A stretch of DNA of 64,000 bases, from positions 43,657 to 107,656 of the forward strand of contig NZ_SSNW01000010.1 in assembly GCF_004801315.1 (NCBI RefSeq). Reading direction: 5' to 3'. Positions 1 through 7,672 of the stretch are shown here, piece after piece. The first letter of the stretch is position 1. The number at the start of each line of letters is the position of its first letter. The translations under genes were made by a program, and so were the position numbers. This DNA is from Deinococcus sp. Arct2-2. GTDB lineage: Bacteria > Deinococcota > Deinococci > Deinococcales > Deinococcaceae. A model generated the notes under the pieces. The model saw nothing but the letters and a program-made list of their open reading frames with translations. It was not told the origin of the DNA and did no database searches.

Positions 1-225
1 GAGGTCAGCACCGACGGCGGCAAAACGTGGGGACAGGCCAAGCTGACGCCGCCGCGCAACACTTCGGTGTGGACGCTGTGGGCCTTCGACTGGACGCCCA
101 CCGCCGGAGCCGCCATGCTGATGGCCCGCGCCTACAGCGGCTCAGTCGTACAAAAAACCGCCGAACGTGACGCCCTCCCGGAAGGTGCAACGGGGTATCA
201 CCGGTTTATCGTCAACGCGGGCTGA
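1..225 (+). CDS. Molybdopterin-dependent (sulfite oxidase-like) oxidoreductase, C-terminal end
   Basis: Frame 1 is open from the window edge to a TGA at 223-225, so only the last 74 residues are visible. The peptide begins EVSTDGGKTWGQAKL and continues with well-spaced tryptophans and an RAYSG segment. This is typical of the Mo-co oxidoreductase dimerisation domain that follows the molybdopterin domain in sulfite oxidases and related exported enzymes. The catalytic domain lies outside the window, so the substrate cannot be assigned. A repeat element (family A) starts about 37 bp after the stop. Confidence 0.75.
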   Translation, partial: EVSTDGGKTWGQAKLTPPRNTSVWTLWAFDWTPTAGAAMLMARAYSGSVVQKTAERDALPEGATGYHRFIVNAG

Positions 226-261
226 TTGTTCCGGCTGGCAAGGCAAGTTGAGTTGCGTGTA

Positions 262-367
262 AACCCCCCAGTCTGCTTTGCAGCCAGCCCCCCTTAAGGG
301 GAGCGCAACAGCTTGTGGCCTCCCCTTAAGGGGGGCATTGCGCCAGCAACGGGGGGTTCACCTTCCA
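262..367 (+). repeat. Family A intergenic repeat, copy A1
   Basis: This ~105-bp element starts AACCCCCCAGTCTGCTTTGC and ends GGGGGGTTCACCTTCCA. It contains two CCCCTTAAGGGG palindromes. Closely similar full or partial copies occur near 1275, 1368, 28048, 31073, 36658, 36787 and 41750. It fills the gap before uppP. Its left flank (AGTTGAGTTGCGTGTAA) resembles the linker between tandem copies elsewhere in the window. Confidence 0.85.
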
Positions 368-414
368 CGCCAGACCCCCACCTTTGGGATGAGGCTCACC
401 TTCCCCCTTAGTGT

Positions 415-420
415 TAGGCT
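415..420 (+). promoter_or_regulatory. -10 element (TAGGCT) for leaderless uppP mRNA
   Basis: TAGGCT matches TANNNT and ends 9 bp before the uppP ATG. There is no Shine-Dalgarno sequence, so transcription probably starts at or next to the start codon. No convincing -35 element is visible. Confidence 0.5.
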
Positions 421-429
421 CACCCAGAT

Positions 430-1257
430 ATGGATTGGTTCTACGCACTCATTTACGGCATCGTCGAAGGCATCACCGAATTCCTCCCTATTAGCTCTAC
501 CGGCCACCTGATCTTGGCCGGAAACCTGATGAACGTGCCGTGGCCCAAAGCCGTCAAAGACACCTTCGAAGTGGTCATTCAGGGCGGCGCGATTCTGGCG
601 GTGCTGGCCTACTACTGGCGCGACTTCATGCAGCAGGGCCGCGATATCGGGCGCGATCAGCCTACGCAGCGGCTGTGGCTGGGCATCATCGTGGCCTGTA
701 TTCCCGCCGTCATTCTGGGCCTCGCCTTCGGAGACGTGATCAAGGCTAACCTGTTCCGCCCCAGTGTGGTCGCGTGGGCCTTGATCGTGGGCGGCGTGAT
801 TATGTGGTTCATCGAGAGCCGCAAAGTGCAGCCTGTCGTTCACGACATCAAAGACATCGGCATTGCCAAAGCCCTGATGATCGGCGTGCTGCAAACCCTC
901 GCGCTGCTGTGGCCCGGATTTTCGCGCAGTGCCAGTTCTATTTTGGGCGGCATGGTGCTGGGTTTAGACCGCCAAACCGCCACCAAATTCAGCTTTTATC
1001 TGGGTGTGCCCACGCTGGGCGGCGCGGCCCTGCTGGACTTCATCAAAAGCCGCGACATTCTCAGTCAGATCGGCCTTGTGAATGTGGCTATCGGTGCCGT
1101 GACCAGTTTCGTCGTCGCGTATCTGGCGATTGGCTGGCTGCTGCGCTTCGTCTCCACCAACAACTTCAAGGGATTTGCCGTTTACCGCGTCATCGTGGGA
1201 ATTATTATCCTGATTCTGATTGCCACCAAAGTCCTCAGCAATACGTCGTTGGCCTAA
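430..1257 (+). CDS. uppP: Undecaprenyl-diphosphatase (UppP/BacA)
   Basis: This 275-residue integral membrane enzyme dephosphorylates undecaprenyl diphosphate to recycle the lipid carrier for peptidoglycan and other envelope polymers. The N-terminal motif EGITEFLPISSTGH (about residues 13-26) and the PGFSRS motif (about residue 162) are the two conserved active-site regions of the family. The hydrophobic segments fit the usual multi-span topology, and the length is normal. The start is the ATG 9 bp after a TAGGCT -10 box. The gene stands alone between family A repeats. High BacA dosage is known to raise bacitracin tolerance. Confidence 0.96.
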   Translation: MDWFYALIYGIVEGITEFLPISSTGHLILAGNLMNVPWPKAVKDTFEVVIQGGAILAVLAYYWRDFMQQGRDIGRDQPTQRLWLGIIVACIPAVILGLAFGDVIKANLFRPSVVAWALIVGGVIMWFIESRKVQPVVHDIKDIGIAKALMIGVLQTLALLWPGFSRSASSILGGMVLGLDRQTATKFSFYLGVPTLGGAALLDFIKSRDILSQIGLVNVAIGAVTSFVVAYLAIGWLLRFVSTNNFKGFAVYRVIVGIIILILIATKVLSNTSLA

Positions 1258-1274
1258 CAACTTAGGTTCAAAAA

Positions 1275-1345
1275 GCCCCCCAACCCTGCAGTTGTCCTCC
1301 CCTTTAAGGGGGGGCGTTGCAGAGCAACGGGGGGTTCGCCTTCCA
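1275..1345 (+). repeat. Family A repeat, copy A2 (right half)
   Basis: The right half of the element: GTTGTCCTCC, the CCCTTTAAGGGGGG palindrome, then GCGTTGCAGAGCAACGGGGGGTT and CGCCTTCCAA. A short linker containing GAGTTGAGTCACGTGTG joins it to copy A3. The same linker separates A6 and A7. Confidence 0.75.
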
Positions 1346-1367
1346 AGTTCGAGTTGAGTCACGTGTG

Positions 1368-1475
1368 AACCCCCCAGTCTGCTTCGCAGCCAGCCCCCTT
1401 GAGGGGAGCGCAAAAGCTTTTAGTCCCCACCTTTAAGGGGGGGCGTTGCACGGCAATGGGGGGGTTCACCTTCCA
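1368..1475 (+). repeat. Family A repeat, copy A3
   Basis: A full-length copy bounded by GTGAACCCCCC at the left and GGGGGGTTCAC at the right, i.e. an 11-bp perfect terminal inverted repeat. The internal palindromes are CCCCCTTGAGGGG and CACCTTTAAGGGGGGG. Confidence 0.85.
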
Positions 1476-1543
1476 ATCAAACTGCCCAAACTGCCGCCCG
1501 AACCCCCCGCTGACATCCGACGCGGTGGGGTTCGGCTTTGCCC

Positions 1544-1549
1544 TAAACT
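1544..1549 (+). promoter_or_regulatory. -10 element (TAAACT) for the DUF3445 gene
   Basis: TAAACT ends 6 bp before the GTG at 1556 and there is no ribosome binding site. This is the leaderless arrangement seen at many starts in this window, and it supports the GTG start. Confidence 0.5.
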
Positions 1550-1555
1550 ACTCTC

Positions 1556-2638
1556 GTGACCCAGCGTTCAGCCACCCTCTACCGCCCTTTCCTCAGCGGC
1601 AGATACACCGTGTCAGCGGGCCTGTTCCGCCTTGGCGTGCAACCTGTGCCGTTTATAGGGCCAGATGCGGCAGAGGTGCTGGAGACCCATACTTTTGCGC
1701 TGGACGATACCTACCCAGCCTTTGTAGCCAGCAAAGCGGCGGCCCATGCGCGGGCCTTGCACGAATACGCGGGTGAGGCGGGCCTGACACCTGCGCTGCG
1801 TGGGGCGGCCTTGGCGTTCATCGCACACACGTTGGCTGCCGACAGTGACGGTGTTATGACGTGGGACGGAAAGCAGTTCAGCAACGCGGCGTTGGGCTGG
1901 ACGGCAGCGCTGGATATAGAACGTGGCACGGTGGAGAGTCTGACCAGAGCCGTTGGCCCGCTTTCACATCTCGTGGCCGACCTTCAGCCGATCTCCGCGC
2001 TCGATTTTTTGGCACTCAATGCCCCCGAAGACCTCGCCCTCTTGGCCCGCCATCCGGCCACAGGTGTGGATTTTTTGGCTGCCGTGCATGTGATGTCGCC
2101 GCAGCACTGGAACCCGCTGGACAAGCTGGGGCGTGATTTTGCCTTTGTCCACACGCCCGTTGCAGGCAGCGGCCCCCTGAACGCCACCGCGCCGCGCCTC
2201 GTAGACGCCGTCATTTCACGCGGGCCGTTCGTGCGTTTTGCGTGGGGCGTGGCGATGAGTGACCACCTAGACCATCATCCTGCTGGCCCGCCCGACTCTG
2301 ACCGTGCCCACGCCACCACCTTCGATCCAGACCGGGCGTTTTTGCGTGTAGAGCGCCAAACCCTGACTGGATTTCCCGGCGCACACGGGGCGCTGTTTAC
2401 CATCCGGCCCTACATTTATCCGCTGCGGGAGGCGGTGGCTGACCCTGCTCATGCCCGCGCTTTGGCTGCCGCGCACCGCTCTATGACGCCGGAACAGGTG
2501 GAATACAAGGGCTTGACGGCGTTGCTGCCCGATCTGCTGGCGTGGCTGGATGGACAGAGTTCGGATCAGCAGGGTTCGGATGGACAGAGTTTGAATTCAT
2601 GGAGGGAAATGCTGAGCCGGAAGCCGAATGAGGGCTAG
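1556..2638 (+). CDS. DUF3445 family protein (haem-dependent oxidative N-demethylase-like)
   Basis: A 360-residue protein of the DUF3445/HODM family. Recognisable conserved segments are YRPFLSGRYTVSAGL at the N-terminus, the LDFLALNAPEDLALL region, HWNPLDKLGRDFAFVHTPV in the middle, and RVERQTLTGFPG followed by GALFTIRPYIYPL near the C-terminus. Characterised family members are haem enzymes that oxidatively demethylate small amines. The substrate here is unknown. The GTG start lies 6 bp after a TAAACT box. The stop overlaps the first codons of the downstream RNase gene by 11 bases, suggesting co-transcription. A serine/glycine-rich C-terminal tail carries a short repeat (DGQS, twice). Confidence 0.8.
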   Translation: MTQRSATLYRPFLSGRYTVSAGLFRLGVQPVPFIGPDAAEVLETHTFALDDTYPAFVASKAAAHARALHEYAGEAGLTPALRGAALAFIAHTLAADSDGVMTWDGKQFSNAALGWTAALDIERGTVESLTRAVGPLSHLVADLQPISALDFLALNAPEDLALLARHPATGVDFLAAVHVMSPQHWNPLDKLGRDFAFVHTPVAGSGPLNATAPRLVDAVISRGPFVRFAWGVAMSDHLDHHPAGPPDSDRAHATTFDPDRAFLRVERQTLTGFPGAHGALFTIRPYIYPLREAVADPAHARALAAAHRSMTPEQVEYKGLTALLPDLLAWLDGQSSDQQGSDGQSLNSWREMLSRKPNEG

Positions 2639-3119
2639 ACTGCCGGGCGTGAATGTTCGTCGTTGGTGGGTTGGCTTAGGGGGAGTGATCATAGCGGGAT
2701 TGTCGGCCTGTTCGCCGCAGGATGGCGGCACGCAGGCGCAGACTGGTCAAGCACAGACACAGCAAGTACAAACGCAGACCAGATCAACCCAAACCGCCGT
2801 CCCGCGTACCGACCCGCAAAGCGGCCTGCTCTATATCGCAGTGGCCGCCTTGCCCCGCGAAGGCCAGCAAACCCTGCGCCTAATCGCGGCGGGCGGCCCC
2901 TTTCCGTACAGCAAAGACGGCGTCAGTTTTGGCAACCGCGAAGGCATTTTGCCCCAGCAGCCGCGCAATTATTACCGGGAATACACCGTCAAAACGCCCG
3001 GAGAAAGCGACCGGGGAGCGCGGCGAATCGTGTGCGCGGATGGCGGCAACGGCCCCAAAACAGCCCAGTGTTACTACACCGCCGACCACTACGCTTCGTT
3101 CCAGAGGATTCGGCCATGA
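2628..3119 (+). CDS. Lipoprotein guanyl-specific ribonuclease (barnase/RNase Sa family)
   Basis: A 163-residue exported RNase. The N-terminus has a hydrophobic segment ending GLSACS, a lipobox, followed by a Gln/Thr-rich linker. The catalytic domain (about residues 65-163) carries the family signature: GGPFPYSKDG, FGNREGILP, YYREYTVKTPG, RGARRIV and YYTADHYASF. The Glu of REYTV, the Arg of ARRIV and the His of TADHY match the catalytic Glu/Arg/His of RNase Sa. GTG 2649 is an alternative start that still gives a good lipoprotein signal. Its stop overlaps the barstar start by 4 bases (ATGA). The expected role is surface-anchored RNA degradation or toxicity. Confidence 0.88.
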   Translation: MRARLPGVNVRRWWVGLGGVIIAGLSACSPQDGGTQAQTGQAQTQQVQTQTRSTQTAVPRTDPQSGLLYIAVAALPREGQQTLRLIAAGGPFPYSKDGVSFGNREGILPQQPRNYYREYTVKTPGESDRGARRIVCADGGNGPKTAQCYYTADHYASFQRIRP

Positions 3120-3514
3120 TCAATGTGTTTAATGCCGCCCCAGACGGAATCCAAACGGCTCCACACGATATGCGGATCGTGGCTGCCGGGTATCAGGTAT
3201 CGGTGCGCGAAGTCGACCTGACCCGTGTGCGAGACAAGGAAAGCCTAATGCTGGCCTTCCTGCGCGGGCTGGCGCTGACCCAAACCTTCGGGCATAACTG
3301 GGACGCCTTGTTTGATGTGCTGACCGACCCCGAGGCCCGCCCCGCCCGCTTCGCGTTGGTGCTGTGCGACTACGATCATTTTCGCAAGCGGCACGCCAAA
3401 CTGAACACCGAACTAGAAGCTGTGCTGTTGGACGCCCAACGCAACGCCGCCGAGGGAGGCCGCCAATTGTGGGTGCTGGCCGAAGAGCCGGAAAGCGATC
3501 TGCGCCGCTGGTAG
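3116..3514 (+). CDS. Barstar-family ribonuclease inhibitor
   Basis: A 132-residue cytoplasmic protein. The segment LTQTFGHNWDALFDVLTDPEA is the barstar signature region, with the acidic residues that mimic RNA in the RNase active site. An N-terminal extension of about 35 residues precedes the core. Translation starts at ATG 3116, inside the RNase stop codon (ATGA overlap), so the two genes are translationally coupled. The arrangement implies that the inhibitor protects the cell from RNase before export. The C-terminus LWVLAEEPESDLRRW is normal for the family. The pairing is inferred from family and overlap. Confidence 0.85.
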   Translation: MINVFNAAPDGIQTAPHDMRIVAAGYQVSVREVDLTRVRDKESLMLAFLRGLALTQTFGHNWDALFDVLTDPEARPARFALVLCDYDHFRKRHAKLNTELEAVLLDAQRNAAEGGRQLWVLAEEPESDLRRW

Positions 3515-3569
3515 GCTCGCGGTGCAGGCGGTTGGGAGGGCGAGGCCAGTTGTCCGGCCCCGCGTCCTC

Positions 3570-3575
3570 TACACT
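3570..3575 (+). promoter_or_regulatory. -10 element (TACACT) for tsaD
   Basis: TACACT ends 8 bp before the ATG at 3584, consistent with a leaderless tsaD transcript. A TTGTCC at 3550 is too close (14-bp spacer) to be a standard -35. Confidence 0.45.
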
Positions 3576-3583
3576 TGGCCCCG

Positions 3584-4651
3584 ATGAACGCCGCGCCGCT
3601 GCTCCCCCAATCTGCCCCTTCTGACCACTTGCCCCGCTACATTTTGGGCATAGACACGTCCTGCGACGATACGGGCGTGGGCGTGGTGGAACTGTTGCCC
3701 AGCGGCGGCATGCAGCTGCGGGCCAACCGGATTTGGTCACAGCAGATTCATGCCCAGTACGGCGGCGTGATGCCCGAACTCGCCAGCCGCGAGCATGTGG
3801 AGCGCATAGACGAAATTATGGGTGCGGCGCTTGCAGAAGCGGGCCTGAGCGTGGGCGACATCGGCGCAGTGGCGGCTACGTCTGGGCCGGGTTTGGTGGG
3901 GGCGCTCTTGGTAGGGCTGATGTACGGCAAAGGCGTGGCACAGGGGCTCGGCGTGCCGTTTTTTGCCGCCCATCACCTGGAGGGCCATATTTTCGCGGCA
4001 GCCTCGGAAGAAGAATTGCAGGCTCCGTATCTGGCATTGGTGGTCAGCGGCGGCCATACCCACCTGTTCGACGTACCCGAAGAAGGCAAGTACGTGTTGG
4101 TAGGGGCCACCCGCGACGACGCGGCGGGCGAGGCCTTCGACAAGATTGCGCGGCTAGCAGGCCTCGGCTACCCCGGCGGCCCAGCCATCAGCGAGGCGGC
4201 CACGCGGGGCAACCCCGACGCCGTAGCGTTTAAGGAGCCGCTGCAAGGCCAAAAAGGATTCGAGTTCAGCTTCAGCGGCTTAAAAACTGCCGCGCTGCTG
4301 GCGCACAAAGCCGGAGCCAAGCCCGAAGATTTGGCCGCCAGTTTCGAGCGGGCCGCCGTGCGCTTTTTGGTCAAAACTACTGTGCGGGCCGCCAATGCTT
4401 ACGGGCGCGACACTGTTGTCGTCTCAGGCGGCGTGGCGGCCAACCGTGCCCTCCGCGCCGCATTTGCCGCCACCGACCTGCATACCGTGTTTCCCGGTGC
4501 GGGCCTGAATACCGACAACGGCGCAATGATCGCGCTGGCCGGAGCCGCCGCCCTGCACGCGGGCCGCCCCAGTCAGTCGCTAGAAGCCGGAGCCGAGGCA
4601 TATGCACCCTTAGCCAAGCTGATTCCTGAGGCTCCAGCCCTTCACCAGTAA
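3584..4651 (+). CDS. tsaD: tRNA N6-adenosine threonylcarbamoyltransferase TsaD
   Basis: A 355-residue ASKHA-fold enzyme. It transfers the threonylcarbamoyl group from TC-AMP to A37 of ANN-decoding tRNAs, acting with TsaB, TsaE and TsaC. Visible motifs are LGIDTSCDDTGVGVV near the N-terminus, the metal-binding HHLEGH (about residues 130-135), LVVSGGHTHLF, and VSGGVAANRALR plus NTDNGAMIALAG near the C-terminus. ATG 3584 is preferred over TTG 3575 because TACACT lies just upstream. The length is normal. No tsaB or tsaE is adjacent. Confidence 0.96.
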   Translation: MNAAPLLPQSAPSDHLPRYILGIDTSCDDTGVGVVELLPSGGMQLRANRIWSQQIHAQYGGVMPELASREHVERIDEIMGAALAEAGLSVGDIGAVAATSGPGLVGALLVGLMYGKGVAQGLGVPFFAAHHLEGHIFAAASEEELQAPYLALVVSGGHTHLFDVPEEGKYVLVGATRDDAAGEAFDKIARLAGLGYPGGPAISEAATRGNPDAVAFKEPLQGQKGFEFSFSGLKTAALLAHKAGAKPEDLAASFERAAVRFLVKTTVRAANAYGRDTVVVSGGVAANRALRAAFAATDLHTVFPGAGLNTDNGAMIALAGAAALHAGRPSQSLEAGAEAYAPLAKLIPEAPALHQ

Positions 4652-5037
4652 GCAACTAAGTCAGAAAACTAGCAAACTGATGGACTTACTATAGTTTACT
4701 TTTCATTTGTTAAGTTTTGGCGAGTCATACTTAGCATTTGTGCAGACATATTAGGTTTGCCTCGCAACGTCGTGCTTTTTCTGATACTGAAACGCAACAG
4801 CAGGACACTTTGTGATGTGTGAAAGCTAAAGTTGAGATGAACCCATCTTACTCTTCACCCTGTCTCTTTTTGGCATACAAAAATTCTGTTTTTAAGCTGA
4901 GTCTTCTTGAGGTCAGGGCGCGATTTTTCTGCGTCTGTCAGACTTCACCCTACTGCTGATTTGGACTTTGCCTTATCTAATCAAGGCAGAATTCTCATTT
5001 AAATGGCTGGCTTGTCATCCCAAAGAGCCTCGGCACA
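4652..5037 (+). other. AT-rich intergenic region without a supported gene
   Basis: About 385 bp, clearly more AT-rich than the surrounding coding DNA, with T-runs and no credible reading frame. It separates tsaD from the promoter of the Ig-like lipoprotein. No repeat family of this window is found in it. It may contain upstream control elements, but none is recognisable. Confidence 0.6.
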
Positions 5038-5066
5038 TTGACCATTGGCAGATGTACGCCTAATAT
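5038..5066 (+). promoter_or_regulatory. Sigma70-type promoter for the Ig-like lipoprotein gene
   Basis: TTGACC (5038-5043) and TAATAT (5061-5066) are separated by exactly 17 bp. It is the best consensus promoter in the window. It predicts a start near 5073 and a leader of about 140 bases before the ATG at 5212. Confidence 0.7.
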
Positions 5067-5211
5067 GCCTTTCACGAGTCATTCAAGATTCGGCAGTTGT
5101 TCCTGTTCGCCCCTCACGGCATCAGATCATCCGCTGACCCTTTCCGCGCCTGCGGAACTTGGGCCGTTCTTATCGTTCCCCGCTGCTCTCATAAAGGAGT
5201 CACTTTACCTC

Positions 5212-7527
5212 ATGGCCCTGAAACCGATCTCCATTGGCTCGGCACTCCTCCTCGGTACACTTCTCATGGGCTGTGGCCCTACCGATCCTGTGCCCGCTGG
5301 CGACACCACGCCGCCTACCATCAGCCTGAGTGCTTCTCCGGCTTCTATCAACATCGGGGGAACGACGACTGTTACGGCAGCGGCGACAGACGATACGGGC
5401 GTAACCAAAGTGGAGTTTTACAACGGCACAACCAAGATTTCTGAAGACACCACCGCGCCCTACGAAGCAACGGTGACGCTGAGTGTAAACAGCACAATTA
5501 CGGCTATTGCTTACGACGCGGCAGACAATAAGGCGACGGCTACCACTTCGGTGACGGTCACCACCCCGCCTGCACCTGTGGGTGATGTGACGGCCCCAAC
5601 CATTGCGGTGAGTGCCTCTCTGGCAGCAGTCGCTCAAGGCGCAACCATCACCCTGACCGCCACCGCCAGCGACAACGTTGCCGTGACCAAAGTAGAGTTT
5701 TACAACGGCGCAACCAAGATTTCTGAGGACACCACCGCGCCTTACGAAGCAGTCGTGACGGTGGGCGCAACCACCACCTACACCGCGACGGCCTACGACG
5801 CCGCAGGCAACAAGACTTCGGCCACCACCACCGTGAACGTGGCGGCGGGAACGGGTTCTGTGCAGGGCATGGTCGTCGACCAGAACATCGGCGCTCCGGT
5901 GGCGGGCAGCACCATTACGGTCATGCGGGGCGCAACCAACCTCGGTACGTTTACCAGTGGCGCAGACGGCTCGTTTAGCTTGCCTGCTTTGGCCGCAGGC
6001 ACCTACGACATCAAAGCCCGCAAAGCCGGACACGCAGGCAGTGACCTGTACGGCGTTGTCGTGGCCGATGGAGTGGCCTCGCCTGTGACACTGGTGCAGC
6101 GCCCCGCTTTCGACACTAGCGCCACCACCAACCCCGCCAAATTGCTCCTGACCCGCGGCGACGGCAGCACGCCTCTGGCCGGAGTTACGTTCAATGCCAG
6201 CACAGGTATAGATTTCAAGATCGTATCGACTCCTGATTCCGACCACGTGGGGCCAGTGCGGATCGTGTATGCGCAGTTGGGCCGTACCCCCGGCAGCGGG
6301 GGCATTACCGCCGCCGCCAATGCCAGCAACTACAACTTCTCGCCTCAGCAGAATATGCCCAAAGTCGTGGACTCCGGCCCAGTCACGGTAGGCACGGCAG
6401 CCAGCGTTCCTAACTTTACGGCAGGCTTTGGCAGTGCGGCAGGCGAAACCGTGTACCTGACGGTCATGTCTGTGGATTACAACTACAACTACTCGCGCTA
6501 CGTGGTGCCCATCAAGCTGATCAATACGTCGGCCACAGCGGGCAATACCGTCGAGGCTCCGACGCGGGCCGCCGCCACCGCCTACACCCTCAAGCAAGAA
6601 GGCTCTTGGACGACGCCCTACACCACCCCCACGCCCGACGCGGCCCCCAACGGCTCCGGCGTGTTCGTGGAAGTGCGCTGGTGCTACACCAACGTCACCG
6701 CTGCGGCCAAGCCGTTTGCCTTTGATGTAGAGCGCTCTAGCGACGGCACCACCTTCACCAAGATCGGCACGGTGGGCGGCAACAGCGTCGCCACTTGCTC
6801 GGCCACCAACCAGCAGACCCGGCCCTTCAACTACCGCGACACCAGCTCTGACCTGACGGTGGGCAAGACCTTTACCTACCGCGTGCTGGCGCGTGGAGCC
6901 AACAGCGTCGCCAGCAACACCACCCAAACCACGCCGCTGGCTCAGTTCACGCCCACGTTCATCGCGCCCGCCGATGAATCCACCGGAGTTTCTATTACTC
7001 CTACCTTCGTGATGGGGCAAAACCAGACGGCAATCGGGGCTGACGGTGCGGGCTACAACTTGCGTCTGCGCGACCTGATGACCCTCAACGGCTCCAACCT
7101 GCCCGGCGCGGCCGCCAACGCCCTGATCCGGGTAGAAGAAGGCACAGGCGCAACGGGCAACGCCATTCCCGCCGGACAGTCGTTGGTGTTCCTGAGCGGC
7201 AGTTCGGTACTCGGCAAGCCCGCTGCCGGAACGGTACTCACCGACACTTCGGGCACTTACGACGCCACCAAGCCCAATCTGTTCCCTGTAGATACGGCGG
7301 CCCACACGGTCAGCATTCCTTTGATCGAACTGACGGGCGCACCTCTGCAAACGCTGCGGCCCTACAAGTGGGAAATGTACTCCGGCTTTGCCTACAAGTA
7401 CGCCCCCGCCGAGGGTAACCGCATCTCCGCCTACTCGGTGTACACGTGGCCCGACAGCGCGGTGGCCCCGATCAACCAGACTCGCGGCACCAACCTCAAC
7501 TGGGACTTTATTACGGGCGACAAATAA
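5212..7527 (+). CDS. Large lipoprotein with bacterial Ig-like domains
   Basis: A 771-residue exported protein. The start is the ATG 8 bp after AAAGGAG, giving a signal peptide with lipobox LLMGC (Cys21). An upstream TTG would place the signal far inside and is rejected. Two consecutive Ig-like domains (about residues 33-115 and 125-215) share VTKVEFYNG and ISEDTTAPYEA. A carboxypeptidase-regulatory-like domain follows (GSVQGMVVDQNIGAPV to LPALAAGTYDIKARKAGH), then a fibronectin-III-like segment (FAFDVERSSDGTTFTKIGTV). It probably acts as a surface adhesion or scaffold protein. An S8 protease gene follows on the same strand. Confidence 0.8.
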   Translation: MALKPISIGSALLLGTLLMGCGPTDPVPAGDTTPPTISLSASPASINIGGTTTVTAAATDDTGVTKVEFYNGTTKISEDTTAPYEATVTLSVNSTITAIAYDAADNKATATTSVTVTTPPAPVGDVTAPTIAVSASLAAVAQGATITLTATASDNVAVTKVEFYNGATKISEDTTAPYEAVVTVGATTTYTATAYDAAGNKTSATTTVNVAAGTGSVQGMVVDQNIGAPVAGSTITVMRGATNLGTFTSGADGSFSLPALAAGTYDIKARKAGHAGSDLYGVVVADGVASPVTLVQRPAFDTSATTNPAKLLLTRGDGSTPLAGVTFNASTGIDFKIVSTPDSDHVGPVRIVYAQLGRTPGSGGITAAANASNYNFSPQQNMPKVVDSGPVTVGTAASVPNFTAGFGSAAGETVYLTVMSVDYNYNYSRYVVPIKLINTSATAGNTVEAPTRAAATAYTLKQEGSWTTPYTTPTPDAAPNGSGVFVEVRWCYTNVTAAAKPFAFDVERSSDGTTFTKIGTVGGNSVATCSATNQQTRPFNYRDTSSDLTVGKTFTYRVLARGANSVASNTTQTTPLAQFTPTFIAPADESTGVSITPTFVMGQNQTAIGADGAGYNLRLRDLMTLNGSNLPGAAANALIRVEEGTGATGNAIPAGQSLVFLSGSSVLGKPAAGTVLTDTSGTYDATKPNLFPVDTAAHTVSIPLIELTGAPLQTLRPYKWEMYSGFAYKYAPAEGNRISAYSVYTWPDSAVAPINQTRGTNLNWDFITGDK

Positions 7528-7534
7528 GGCGCTA

Positions 7535-7583
7535 GGAAGCGGCGCTGAACTCGCCTGCGCTGAACTTGTCTGCCGCCGCTTCC
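7535..7583 (+). repeat. Inverted repeat between the lipoprotein and protease genes
   Basis: GGAAGCGGCG (7535-7544) is perfectly complementary to CGCCGCTTCC (7574-7583) with a 29-base loop. There is no U-tract, so it is not a clear intrinsic terminator. It could be a processing or attenuation hairpin between the two genes. Confidence 0.45.
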
Positions 7584-7672
7584 GTACCCCAGCCCAGTCT
7601 AATTTCCCTCGGTCAATCCTAAATCCATCCGACTTCCCGACAGATTCGACTTTCCGATAGAGAGGCAAAACG

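Noticed and set aside
1399..1776. Plus-strand frame of 125 codons through repeat A3
   Set aside because: It is made of repeat DNA and overlaps the DUF3445 gene in another frame.
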